Below the pieces are notes generated by a model. It had not been told where the DNA came from. It was given only the letters and a program-made list of their open reading frames with translations, and made no database searches. 64,000 bases of DNA from Mucilaginibacter limnophilus. Lineage in GTDB: Bacteria > Bacteroidota > Bacteroidia > Sphingobacteriales > Sphingobacteriaceae. The stretch covers positions 62,001-126,000 of the forward strand of contig NZ_SACK01000002.1 of assembly GCF_004005815.1 (NCBI RefSeq), written 5' to 3'. Numbering within the stretch: position 1 is the first letter of the stretch; every line of letters begins with the position of its first letter. This document shows, in pieces, positions 31,349 through 41,400 of this stretch. Both the position numbers and the translations under genes were made by a program.

Positions 31349-32184
31349 AAATGTAACCGGGCTGCAAATATAAATTTTACCCATTTATTTTAAAACAGGA
31401 AGCGTACAAACCTAAATGATTCAACCATTATGTTATGCAGTGTAACATTTTATTGATAACAGCTGAGATCACATTTGTATTCCAGATACGTATTAAATAG
31501 CAATAACTTTTTTGGAATTTGAGAGCTTCTGCAAGGTTAAGTTTCATTGATTGATGTATACTTTTTGGATATAGTTGCTTATAAAGCACTATTAGCAAAC
31601 GGAATAATTAATTTCTATTCCAACAATCAGCATGAAATGATTAAGTAGCTTTGCATCATTATATATCGACACCGAATCAATATCCTGCAGCAGGTGTTTT
31701 TCAAAGTTTAATCCGTCAGCAGTTAATGATTCACCAATCAAAAAACTTTGAAGCTGCTTTATAGCAATTTAATATCTGCGTGTTAAAAGAGTATCCCGAA
31801 TCAATGATTATCATTTAAGCCGTGGTTCTTTAGACTTATAAGTCATCTTAGGCAACTGCGTAAGCAAAAACTTTTTAAGCGTATAAGTATCAGACAATAC
31901 CTTGATAAAGGTTTCGGCTGTTCATTCCAGTTAAGCTGTTTTTGAGCATATAACTCCATTAGAATTCTTATACTGAATTCATTTTATTACAGATCTGCTC
32001 GAATGATTAGATATGGGAGGTTACTATGATTACAAGAGATATATGTTGTTTTAGCACCACTATAATAACATTCCGGTTAAGCTGTTTGTACTTGTATCCT
32101 CGTAAAGCTTTTTCCTATAAGTTGTAAGCAACATTAATAATTACTAAATTTTTTAGCATAGATTTGTGCCAAACGCTACAGGAG
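31349..32184. other. AT-rich gene-free stretch with diverged short repeats
   Basis: About 830 bp with no convincing gene on either strand. An imperfect repeat containing GTTAAGCTGTTT occurs twice, near 31930 and 32072. The stretch may contain remnants of degraded sequence. No transfer RNA, terminator or promoter stands out. Confidence 0.5.
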
Positions 32185-32613
32185 ATGATAAGGGTTTTAC
32201 AACAACGGGCCGAGCAAAAGATAATGGGATTTCAATCGCCAGCCAACGATTATCTTGAAGGGCGTTTAAACATTGCCGACATACTTGTTATTGACCCGCA
32301 TTGCACCTATTATTTTCAGATGGACAGCGCGGCTATGAAAAATTATGGCATACGTTCGGGTGATATCCTGGTTATTGACAAATCACTCACACCTATTGAC
32401 GGAACTATTGTGGTGGCTTTTATACATGGCTGTTATTATTGCCGTGTTTATGAATTACAGGGAAATAAACCCGCACTTGTTGGTGAGGAAGACCGGATTG
32501 AAACAACCGACGGCGAAGTGTTGCAAATTTGGGGCGTAGTAACAAGCATTTGCCGCAATATGCTGCCGGCGCCGCTAAGAAAGGGGAAATACAAGCGTGT
32601 TTGCACTTTGTGA
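32185..32613 (+). CDS. umuD: UmuD-like protein lacking the catalytic Ser and Lys
   Basis: 142 residues, S24/LexA-like fold. Aligned without gaps to E. coli UmuD from the cleavage site (GFQSPANDYLEGRL with GFPSPAADYVEQRI), the positions of Ser60 and Lys97 are Ala (SAAMKNYG) and Arg (GCYYCRVYE). The self-cleavage dyad is therefore missing. The N-terminal arm before GF is only 14 residues, instead of 24. The protein should behave like processed UmuD' from the start. It overlaps the downstream polymerase gene by 17 bp, so the two form one operon. The start was chosen at the second ATG-type codon because the first seven residues of the longer frame add nothing conserved. Confidence 0.8.
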   Translation: MIRVLQQRAEQKIMGFQSPANDYLEGRLNIADILVIDPHCTYYFQMDSAAMKNYGIRSGDILVIDKSLTPIDGTIVVAFIHGCYYCRVYELQGNKPALVGEEDRIETTDGEVLQIWGVVTSICRNMLPAPLRKGKYKRVCTL

Positions 32614-33847
32614 TTGTAATAACTTTTATGCCTCGGCCGAGCGACTGTTCCGTCCGGAGCTATGCGGAGTACCGGTAGTGGTATTAAGCAATAACGATGG
32701 TTGTGTGATTGCCCGCAGTGAAGAAGCCAAGTTATGCGGCATCAAAATGGGTGACCCCGAATTCCTTGTCCGCGACCAGATAAAAAAGTATGATATCAAG
32801 GTCTTTTCCAGCAACTATGTGCTGTATGGCGATATGTCTGAAAGGGTGATGGAAAATCTGAGCAGATGGTTCCCCAGGCTTGATGTATACAGTATAGATG
32901 AGGCTTTTGGAAGATTGGACGGCGTGCAGGATCTGCATAATTACATACCAAAAGTAAGGGCAAGTGTTGTTCAAAATACGGGCATTCCGGTTTCTATAGG
33001 CGTAGGCCCAACCAAAACGTTGGCTAAGCTTGCCAACAAAATAGCAAAAAAAAATGGAGGCACTTATATATTAGATACACCGGATAGTATTACGAAGGCG
33101 GTAAACAGCTTTCCAATTGACGATCTTTGGGGAATAGGCCGTCAGTACCTTAAAAAGATAAATGATTTAAAGCTTGATATTAAAACCGTTGGTCAGTTAC
33201 GTGAGCTTCCCGAAATGTGGTTTAAAAAGAACATGACCGTGCAGGGCCAGCGCATGTGGAACGAGCTTTGGGGCCGGCCTGCTATAAATATTGAAGATCA
33301 GCTTGACAGTAAAAAAGCTATCACAGTAAGCCGGTCGTTTCGGAATTATATTACAGAGCCTGATATGTTATCAGAAGCGGTTACCACCTATGCAAGCCGA
33401 TTGGCTGAAAAACTTAGACGAGAGGGTTTACGCTGCACTTATCTGCAGGTATTTATGTATACCAATGAGCACCGCGAAGATCACCCCCAGCACTTCCCTA
33501 CTCAAACCGTAAAAATGGCTATGGCTACCAATACCACGCACGACCTGGTAAAGACGGCTACTGTTATTGCACGCAAACTTTTTAAGCAGGGAATGAAGTA
33601 CCGCAAAGCAGGCGTGATTGCCAAAGTACTAATGCCTGAAAGCGAACTACAGTTAAACATGTTCAATCATCATGACGAAGGAAAGCTTGATAAAATTTCA
33701 GCTGTTCTCGATCATGTTAACCTGGCCTACGGGCGTGGTACCGTAAGGATGGCCAGCGAGGGTTACAAAAAAGCCTGGCGCCTGAAGCACGAGTGGTTAA
33801 GCAAAGGTTATACAACCCGGTGGCACGACATCATAAAAGCAAAGTGA
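32597..33847 (+). CDS. umuC: Y-family DNA polymerase, UmuC subunit
   Basis: 416 residues. An error-prone translesion polymerase: LCDCNNFYASAERLFRP with the first catalytic Asp, VYSIDEAF with the second acidic pair, a GVGPTKTLAKLANK finger, a WGIGRQYLKKIN helix-hairpin-helix, a little-finger domain, and a DUF4113-like C-terminus (WRLKHEWLSKGYTTRWHDI). Full length. It overlaps umuD by 17 bp, indicating translational coupling, and works with UmuD' as Pol V. Regulation by DNA damage is expected, but I see no operator I can name. Confidence 0.95.
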   Translation: MFALCDCNNFYASAERLFRPELCGVPVVVLSNNDGCVIARSEEAKLCGIKMGDPEFLVRDQIKKYDIKVFSSNYVLYGDMSERVMENLSRWFPRLDVYSIDEAFGRLDGVQDLHNYIPKVRASVVQNTGIPVSIGVGPTKTLAKLANKIAKKNGGTYILDTPDSITKAVNSFPIDDLWGIGRQYLKKINDLKLDIKTVGQLRELPEMWFKKNMTVQGQRMWNELWGRPAINIEDQLDSKKAITVSRSFRNYITEPDMLSEAVTTYASRLAEKLRREGLRCTYLQVFMYTNEHREDHPQHFPTQTVKMAMATNTTHDLVKTATVIARKLFKQGMKYRKAGVIAKVLMPESELQLNMFNHHDEGKLDKISAVLDHVNLAYGRGTVRMASEGYKKAWRLKHEWLSKGYTTRWHDIIKAK

Positions 33848-33983
33848 GCGCCAAAACATGCTTACTGTATGTAAACAATCGCTTCTTCACAAAAAAGCAC
33901 AACTTATTATACAATGCCTTACGCTGTGGCTAACCGTGTATTTATGATGCTGATATTGTGCCGAAACATAACACCACATCTTT

Positions 33984-34562
33984 ATGAAAAAGCTTACTTT
34001 TTTAACTATAGCAGCGTTGATGGTCGGATCAATGGCGCATGCGCAAATTCAAGCAGGGAATGTAATGGTAGGCGGCAACTTTGCTAACCTAAACCTTGGG
34101 CTTGATGACTCAAAAGTTTTTACCCTTGAAATTACACCAAAAGCGGCCTGGTTTATTCAGGATAATGTTGCCCTGGGTGGGTACGTCGACCTTGGCATAC
34201 AAACAGCAAAAAACTCAAGCACAACATTCACTTACGGTGCCGGCGCACTGGGCAGATATTACACCGGCCGCGAGGTTGAGGTATTACGTCACGGCAGGAT
34301 CTTCGCCGAAGCGACGTTTGGTTTTGGCGGTATAAACGTAAGCGATGGCGGGGGCAACACCAATGGATTAAAATTTGGCGCCGGGCCGGGTTTTGCTTAC
34401 TTTATTACCCCTAATATAGGCCTTGAGACCTTACTTACTTATAACGGGCTGACAGGTTTCGGCAATGCATCCTATCAAAGCAACATCAATTTACTGTTTG
34501 GCTTGCAGATATACCTTTCTGGCAGGGCGACTGCCGCACGGGTATCAAGGGATGCTCAATAA
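33984..34562 (+). CDS. Outer-membrane beta-barrel protein
   Basis: 192 residues with a signal peptide ending MVGSMAHAQ. The mature part shows alternating amphipathic strands with Gly/aromatic residues (VMVGGNFANLNLGL, YVDLGIQ, YGAGALGRYYT, FAEATFGFGG, KFGAGPGFAYF, LLFGLQIYLSG). This is typical of small 8-strand barrels, with an aromatic-rich but non-canonical C-terminus. Function unknown. It is convergent with the bestrophin gene. Confidence 0.82.
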   Translation: MKKLTFLTIAALMVGSMAHAQIQAGNVMVGGNFANLNLGLDDSKVFTLEITPKAAWFIQDNVALGGYVDLGIQTAKNSSTTFTYGAGALGRYYTGREVEVLRHGRIFAEATFGFGGINVSDGGGNTNGLKFGAGPGFAYFITPNIGLETLLTYNGLTGFGNASYQSNINLLFGLQIYLSGRATAARVSRDAQ

Positions 34563-34565
34563 ATG

Positions 34566-34595
34566 CAAAAAGGCTGCCGGCAGTGCCGGCAGCCT
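34566..34595 (-). terminator. Rho-independent terminator after the bestrophin gene
   Basis: GGCTGCCGGC and GCCGGCAGCC form a perfect 10-bp stem with a 3-nt loop, followed on the minus strand by TTTTT. Confidence 0.9.
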
Positions 34596-34628
34596 GAAAA
34601 CAACCTAAAAACTTCCCCCTCGGAAGTA

Positions 34629-35555
34629 CTATAAAATGTAAAACACTTTTGATTTTGATAGGCCGCCGCCTACAGGTTCTTCCTGCTTATAGTTCTGCTT
34701 CAACATTTGCATAACATCGCGCTCAATGGTACGCGATATAGTTGTTGTAGGCGTATCGGTTGGCCGGTTTTCAAACGGATCCTGCAGATGGATGGCCATT
34801 TTTTCTATTAAAAAGAATGAACATGCTATCGCGATAACTACGGGTACTTCAACAATGCCAAAGAACTCTATTAAACCGAATGGCAGCAGCATGATGAACA
34901 GTATAAGCGAAAAATGTATGTAAACGCTGTACGTTGCCGGAAAAATGGTGTTCTTGATACGCTCGCATCCACCCATGTGGTTTGAAAAACGGGTTAACGT
35001 AGCATCCATTTCCACCTGCTGAAACTCGTTGATCCAACCAAGCTTAAAGGCGTTGCGTAGATCAAGCCCTTGAAGTTCAAGCAATGCCATCGGCACATTG
35101 CTATACATCTTTATATGCTCTATATCTTCTACAGACAAAAACTTTTCCAATCCCCGTATAGCGTCTTCACCACGTAGCTGGCGGCTTAAGGCATGGCACC
35201 AGGCTATCTGCCGTTTAGCCATACGCTCACAAAATGCACGTTCTTCATCAGTACCGTAATGCGTGTCGATGTAAGTGAACAGCTGACGGGTAAGAGTACG
35301 CGAATCGTTCACAATAGCTCCCCAAAGCGTACGTGCTTCCCACCACCGGTCGTATGCCTGGTTTGACTTAAAGGCCAGCAGCAACGATATTACCGTACCC
35401 AGTATGGTCGGCACCGCAATAGGTATTGATATACGGGTAAAATGAAAATTATTATAGACAACAGCAATCAGCACCGCGTAAACGGTTACCATGATGATCT
35501 CGTTCTTGATCTTGCCGAATATATATTTAATAGGAATGTTCTCTTTCAGTAGCAT
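34629..35555 (-). CDS. Bestrophin-like chloride channel family protein
   Basis: 308 residues of the bestrophin/UPF0187 family. It has four hydrophobic helices (about 20-40, 44-62, 205-225 and 228-248) and the conserved FKSNQAYDRWWEARTLWGAIVNDSR after helix 2. SVEDIEHI, MGGCERIKNTIFPATYSVYIH and QDPFENRPTDTPTTTISRTIERD are further family landmarks. Bacterial members form pentameric ion channels in the inner membrane. It lies 18 bp from the upstream stress-protein-like gene, likely co-transcribed. Confidence 0.9.
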   Translation of the reverse strand: MLLKENIPIKYIFGKIKNEIIMVTVYAVLIAVVYNNFHFTRISIPIAVPTILGTVISLLLAFKSNQAYDRWWEARTLWGAIVNDSRTLTRQLFTYIDTHYGTDEERAFCERMAKRQIAWCHALSRQLRGEDAIRGLEKFLSVEDIEHIKMYSNVPMALLELQGLDLRNAFKLGWINEFQQVEMDATLTRFSNHMGGCERIKNTIFPATYSVYIHFSLILFIMLLPFGLIEFFGIVEVPVVIAIACSFFLIEKMAIHLQDPFENRPTDTPTTTISRTIERDVMQMLKQNYKQEEPVGGGLSKSKVFYIL

Positions 35556-35573
35556 GGCTAAACTTTTTAATGA

Positions 35574-36056
35574 TTAAACTTCACTTAATTCCAACTCTTG
35601 GTTTTGTTTTTTAACAGTCACAGGTTCGGCCGGTACAGGCTTAATGTAAATTTCCGGCAGGCCGCATTTTTGTATAAGGGTCATCGGGTTAATGCTTGAT
35701 TTATGCAGCTTGCCTATACTGCAGTGTTCGGCTTTTAAAACATGGGTTACTTCATTTGCCTCAATAAAGTTCCGGAACATGCTGAGTGTACTTCCGTACA
35801 AAAACTCAACCCTGATAGCTTTGACATTATCGTTCTGCGCTTTTATTTCGTTGCAGCGATTGTAAAAATCATTATCGATCAGTTCGAATTCGCGGCTGCG
35901 GCGCGATAGCATCAGCAGGTCGGTTATACTGTCAGACAGTTTGAACATGTGCACAAAAATGAAGGAGATATCTTCGCCCTCATATTGCTTACTTATAGCA
36001 GATACGCAATCAAGCGCCTTGATATTAAAATCGGTAGGAACAAGTATGGTTTGCAT
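35574..36056 (-). CDS. Universal-stress-protein-like protein
   Basis: 160 residues from the ATG giving MQTILVPTDF, a typical opening for Usp proteins (the longer frame adds ten residues). The first half fits the Usp alpha/beta fold (ALDCVSAISKQYEGEDISFIFVHMF). However, the ATP-binding GxxGxxG-type loop near the C-terminus of canonical Usp is not seen, and a charged tail (KKQNQELELSEV) replaces it. Probably a degenerate or non-ATP-binding member. It lies 18 bp upstream of the bestrophin gene. Confidence 0.65.
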   Translation of the reverse strand: MQTILVPTDFNIKALDCVSAISKQYEGEDISFIFVHMFKLSDSITDLLMLSRRSREFELIDNDFYNRCNEIKAQNDNVKAIRVEFLYGSTLSMFRNFIEANEVTHVLKAEHCSIGKLHKSSINPMTLIQKCGLPEIYIKPVPAEPVTVKKQNQELELSEV

Positions 36057-36276
36057 AGTGATAGATGTTAATTGTTTAACTTTCAATTAATTACTATGCA
36101 ATTTTAGCTTGTAGTTATTAAAGCCTTTTAAGTTGAAAATTAAAATAGTATTAGAATAACACTGGCTTATTAGTACCCTTACAGGTTTTAAATATTGATT
36201 TTCAATAAATTATCAATCTATTACCGTGCTATTTTATTAAGAATATTAAAAATTGATAAGAAAAGCAGAGGCATGG

Positions 36277-37647
36277 TTAAGAAACCGGAGGCACAACAGG
36301 TAAAAATATCTGTATTTCTGTTCCGGCCATTTCTTCTGAGCGGATGCCAATTGAACCTTTATGAAGGCGAATAATATTTAGCGTTAATGGCAGGCCTATG
36401 CCATACCCCTCAAACTCGGTAGTATTTGATGCTCTAAAGAACGGCTCAAATATATATTGCTGCTCTTCTATAGGGATGCCTATCCCTTTATCGGCTACAG
36501 CAATCATTAACCGGCCGTTCTCTGATGCTACCTTAATTTCAACCGGCTGATTATTTGAATATTTGCAGGCGTTCATTACAATATTGCTTAATGCCAGTTG
36601 CAGCAAATTTGCATTACCTTCGGTGTACAGTTTCGTTTCATCCTCGGGAAGCGAAGAAAAATTTATATCGATAGTACCTTCGGGCTCTATCTTTTTTACC
36701 AGTCCCACTACAGTCATCACAAGTTCGTCTACCCTTATAGGCTGCCAGTTTTGCTTTTTACCATCAAACCCGGTTTGCGCTAAACCAAGCAGGCTGGCCA
36801 GTATTTGTCCAAGTTTTTCCGCTTCGTTATGTATGGTTTCAACAAGCTTTTTGGTTTCGGGCTCCAATTGTTTTTGGGTTAGCAACAGCTGGGCTTCGCC
36901 TGATATGATTGTAAGCGGCGTACGTAATTCGTGCGAGGCGTTGCTTACAAAGTTGTTCTGTGTTTCAAATGCTGTTTCCAGCCTGTTAAGCATATTGTTA
37001 AAAGTATGCACCAGCTCGGATATTTCATCTTTTCCGTTTATTTCATCAAGCCGCTCGTGCAGGTTGTTGGCTGATAGATTTTTTACCTGCTTAATAAGTC
37101 TGCTTAATGGATTGATAGTATAGTACGAAAATATATTGCCTGCTATATAGGTAAGCGTTGTAGCGATAATAAATATAACAACCAGCACCTTGCGTAACTC
37201 TACCAGCTCCCTGAAACCATAAGGATCAGTAGCCGAAACGATGATCAGATATTTACCGTAAGGCGTATCAAAATAACCTCCGGAATAAAATTTGTTTGCT
37301 TTATTATAACGTGCTTTTAGCTTCTTTTTCAGGATGTCATTATAAAAAGCGTCGGGCAGGTCAATTGGCTTTTTAAAGTTCCGCATATCCTGCGGAAGCT
37401 TTATTACATAATCACGCTCGTTAACCAGCTTTTCAAGATAGCCACTGCGAACTTCCTGGTATGCAACTGATTTTTCATTAGGATGGATATTTATTTGAGC
37501 GGCCAGCCGCACACGCGCTTCAAGCCGTTTAAAAAAATCCTCAAAATTAAACTCAGAAACAAAGTAAAATATAGCCGCGTTCATGAGTATCAACCCCACG
37601 GTAGAAATCAAAAAAAACAACAGCGTAATTTTAGTCTTAATTTTCAT
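36277..37647 (-). CDS. Sensor histidine kinase
   Basis: 456 residues. Two membrane helices (about 6-28 and 153-174) bound a periplasmic sensor region of about 125 residues. A HAMP domain (about 175-228) is followed by HisKA with the phospho-acceptor His in SNASHELRTPL (near residue 239). The HATPase domain has NIVMNACKYS (N box), DKGIGIP (G1) and GYGIGLPL (G2). It partners the response regulator gene, which it overlaps by 11 bp. The signal is unknown. Confidence 0.94.
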   Translation of the reverse strand: MKIKTKITLLFFLISTVGLILMNAAIFYFVSEFNFEDFFKRLEARVRLAAQINIHPNEKSVAYQEVRSGYLEKLVNERDYVIKLPQDMRNFKKPIDLPDAFYNDILKKKLKARYNKANKFYSGGYFDTPYGKYLIIVSATDPYGFRELVELRKVLVVIFIIATTLTYIAGNIFSYYTINPLSRLIKQVKNLSANNLHERLDEINGKDEISELVHTFNNMLNRLETAFETQNNFVSNASHELRTPLTIISGEAQLLLTQKQLEPETKKLVETIHNEAEKLGQILASLLGLAQTGFDGKKQNWQPIRVDELVMTVVGLVKKIEPEGTIDINFSSLPEDETKLYTEGNANLLQLALSNIVMNACKYSNNQPVEIKVASENGRLMIAVADKGIGIPIEEQQYIFEPFFRASNTTEFEGYGIGLPLTLNIIRLHKGSIGIRSEEMAGTEIQIFLPVVPPVS

Positions 37648-38326
37648 TGGCGTCCTCTTTTAGCATATAACCCATGCCAAAAACGGTTTGTATTAGTTTC
37701 ACTTGCCCTTCGGTATCCAGCTTCTTTCTCAAATAGTTTACATACACATCAACCACGTTAGTACCCATATTGAAATCGATATCCCATACGTTTTCTAATA
37801 TTTGAATGCGTGAAAGTACCTTATTCTTGTTCTTTGCGAAGTATTCTAACAGACGGTATTCAGTAGCTGTAAGGCTAAGGGTCTTACCGTTTCGCCGTGC
37901 TATTTTCGAGTCGAGGTCGATCTCCAGATTGTCGATATGAATTACATTACTGATGGCTTCATTGTTAAGCGTACGGCGTACCAGGGTACGTATGCGTGCC
38001 TCCAGTTCAGGAAATTTGAAAGGTTTGGCCAGGTAATCATCGGCACCGCTGTTAAGCCCGGTAACTATATTTTCGGTACTTGAGAGGGCGGTGAGCATCA
38101 GTATGGCAATACCGGGTTTCTTTTTACGAATCTCTTTACACACTTGTATTCCGTTCATGCCGGGCAGCATTATGTCCAGTATCACCAGGTTAAAGCTATG
38201 GTTAAGCGCCATTTCAAGGCCCATGTTTCCATCGGCGGCAACACTTACCTCCATGCCGGCTTCTGTCAATCCCCGAACTATTACCGAAACCAGTCCGGGT
38301 TCATCTTCTATTAGTAAAATCTTCAT
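37637..38326 (-). CDS. OmpR/PhoB-type response regulator
   Basis: 229 residues. The receiver domain has IEDEPGL acidic residues, phospho-acceptor Asp in LVILDIMLPGMNG (near residue 51), Thr/Lys in LTALSS and LAKPF. It is followed by a winged-helix Trans_reg_C domain (about 130-225) with LSLTATEYRLLEYFAKN, VLSRIQILENVW and VDVYVNYLRKKLD. Transcribed first, ahead of its kinase, with an 11-bp overlap. It is divergent from the DUF4175 gene, with a spacer of about 150 bp. Confidence 0.95.
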   Translation of the reverse strand: MKILLIEDEPGLVSVIVRGLTEAGMEVSVAADGNMGLEMALNHSFNLVILDIMLPGMNGIQVCKEIRKKKPGIAILMLTALSSTENIVTGLNSGADDYLAKPFKFPELEARIRTLVRRTLNNEAISNVIHIDNLEIDLDSKIARRNGKTLSLTATEYRLLEYFAKNKNKVLSRIQILENVWDIDFNMGTNVVDVYVNYLRKKLDTEGQVKLIQTVFGMGYMLKEDANEN

Positions 38327-38475
38327 TCGGGGTAGTTATTTTGTACTGTAAAGTGTGAATATCGTCATAAAGTTTCTCGTTCGATGCACAGCTTAAGTTA
38401 TATTATTAACTTTAAAGCTAATATATGGTTATACGATTTAAAACTTATTATTCGTTTAACTACTGCATATAAGCC

Positions 38476-41400
38476 ATGAATCAGCCTGACAACTACGCAG
38501 TTTTAATTGAAAAAATTAATGCTTTTATACAGAAGTATTATTTTAACAATTTGCTGCGCGGATTGATCTTCCTTGGCGCCGGGCTGTTTTCTGTTTATCT
38601 GTTAGTTACTGTTACCGAATATTACGGAAATTTTAATACCGTTTTACGCACGGTATTGTTTTACTTGTTTATCGGCATAAACGCCGCGCTTATTGTTTGG
38701 CTTATTATTCCATCGTTACTCGCCTGGCTAAAAGTAAGCAAAACACTTTCACACGATGAAGCCGCGCAAATCATCGGCAGGCATTTTTCACATGTGAATG
38801 ACAAACTGCTAAATACCCTGCAGCTTAAAAAGCTTGCGTTGAACGACCCGCGACAACAGGCGCTGATAGAGGCCGGCATCGAACAAAAAATTAAAGAGCT
38901 TAAACCGGTAAGTTTTCCTTCGGCTATCGACCTGAAGCAGAACCGCCGCTATTTAAAATGGGCACTGATCCCGTTTGGCGCGCTTTGTATCATCGCTTTT
39001 GCAGCGCCATCGATATTAACAGAAAGTACAAAAAGGCTGGTTAAGCATAACGAATATTTCGCGCCTATAGCGCCGTATCAATTTAAGGTACTTAACAGCA
39101 GCCTTAAAGCAGTACAAGGTGATGATTTGCCACTTGAAATAAAACTTGAGGGCAATAATTTTCCGGCTGATGTATACATCGAGGTTGGCGGCAATACTTT
39201 CCGGCTCGAAAAAAAATCGGTGAGCCGTTTCAGTTATCAGTTCAAAAACCTGCAGCAGAGCACACCGTTCAGGTTAACAGCCAACGGCATAGCATCGCAG
39301 GTTTACCAGGTTACGGTGAACAACCGCCCTACCCTTATCAATTTTGACGTAGAGCTGCAATACCCGGCTTACCTGCATAAAGCGCCTGAAAAATTGTCAA
39401 ATGCCGGCGACCTGACCCTACCCGCCGGTACTATTGTTAACTGGCAAATACGTACGCGCTATGCTTCGCAATTGTCCTTCAATATCAATGAGAATGAACA
39501 TGTGCTTAAAGTATCGAATGTTGATTTATTTAATCACAGCGAAAAAGTGTTGAAAAGCACCCGTTATAAAATTACTACCTCGAACGAAAATGTTACCAAC
39601 GCCGACTCATCATCATACCAAATAACGGTTGTGAACGATGAAGCTCCGGCTATAACTGTCGAGCAAAAAGAGGACTCGGTAAGCACTAAAGCCTTGTATT
39701 TTACAGGTAATATTCAGGACGATCATGGGTTCAGCAGCCTGACTTTTCATTACCGCATTGGCAACAAGGTTTACAGTAAACCGGTTAAGGCTGATCTGTC
39801 GCAGGCGCAGGCAGGGTTCTTTTACTTTTGGGATTTGAAGAAACTGAACATCCAACCCGGCGATCAGGTTACTTACTATTTTGAGGTGGCTGATAACGAT
39901 GGTGTATCCGGTCCGAAAATAAGCCGTTCGGCTGAGCGTACATTGAATGTGCCAGATGCCAAACAATTGAATGAACAGCTGGAAGCAGGCAGTAAGGCGG
40001 TTCAAAACAAAACCGAATCGGCTATAAAACTTGCCGCCCAAATTGAAAAGGAATCGCAAAAGCTGAACAAGATGCTGCTTGATAAGAATACGCTTTCTTT
40101 TGATGAAAAAAAGCAGGTGGAGCAGCTGTTGCAAAAACGTATGGAACTGAATAATCTGATTAAGGAGATCCAGGATGAAAATAAAAAGAACCAGTACAAC
40201 CGTAGCGAGAACCAACAGCAAAGTGAAGAAATTAAACAAAAGCAGCAGCAGATAGCCGACTTGTTTAACAACGTGCTCGACCCGAAAACGCAGGAGTTGT
40301 TAAAAAAACTGCAGGACATGCTTGAAAAAGGTGATAAAGACGATACCCGCGACGAGCTTTCAAAAATGCAGATGGACAACAAGATGCTGAAAAAAGAACT
40401 CGACCGTGTGCTTGAACTGTATAAAAAGCTGGCTTTTGATCAGAAAGTTGAGCAGAACATCAACCGCCTTAACGAGCTTGCCGAACAGCAACAAAAGTTA
40501 TCAGATCAAACCCAGCAGCAAAATAAGAACACTCAGGAATTGATGCAGGAACAGCAAAAACTGCAAAATGAGTTTAACGATGTAAAAGAATCGCTGAAAA
40601 GCCTTGAAGAAGAAGACAAGGCATCAGGAGATAAAATGAATTTTGATAAGCCTGAAAAGGATGAGCAGTCTGTTGAACAGGAAATGAACAACAGCAAGGA
40701 AAACCTGAAGAAAAACGATAACAAGAAGGCATCAAATTCACAAAAACAGGCCGCACAAAAAATGCAGCAGATGGCGCAAAAGATGCAGCAGCAGCAACAG
40801 GAAGGTGAAGAAAGTGAGAATAACATTAATGCCGCGCAACTACGTGAGCTATTGAAGAGTCTATTAAATAGTTCGTTTAGTCAGGAAAAAACCATGCAGG
40901 CGCTCAGGAACATGAACCCCGGCGACCCGGGCTATGTGGCGCTGGCGCAAAAACAAAAAGATATAAAAGACAATTTGAAAACTGCGCAGGATAGCCTGTA
41001 TGCGCTTAGCCGCAGGGTGCCTCAAATACAATCGGCTGTTAACAAAGAAGTTGAGGCAATAAACACCAATATTGAAAAAGCTTTGCAAAGCATGGGCGAC
41101 CGCCGCAGCCACGAGGCATTGCGCAGCCAGCAGTATGCCATGACGGCGATGAACAATTTGGCACTGATGTTGAGTGAAGCGCTGGAACAATTGCAAAACG
41201 CTCAGGGCGGAGGCAGCGGAAAAGGTAAAAAGAAGCAGCAATCGGCCGGGCAACTGGCAAAAATGCAACAGCAGCTTAATCAAAACATGCAAAAAATGCG
41301 TGAGCAGATGAAGCAGCAGGGTAACCAGGGCAAAAGCGGGCAAGGGCAAAACGGCATGAGCGAGCAGCTGGCCAGAATGGCCCGCCAGCAGCAAATGATA

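Noticed and set aside
40002..41394. Long minus-strand ORFs opposite the DUF4175 gene
   Set aside because: They are shadows of the Gln/Lys-rich coiled coil and give Cys/Ser/Leu-rich, unnatural proteins.
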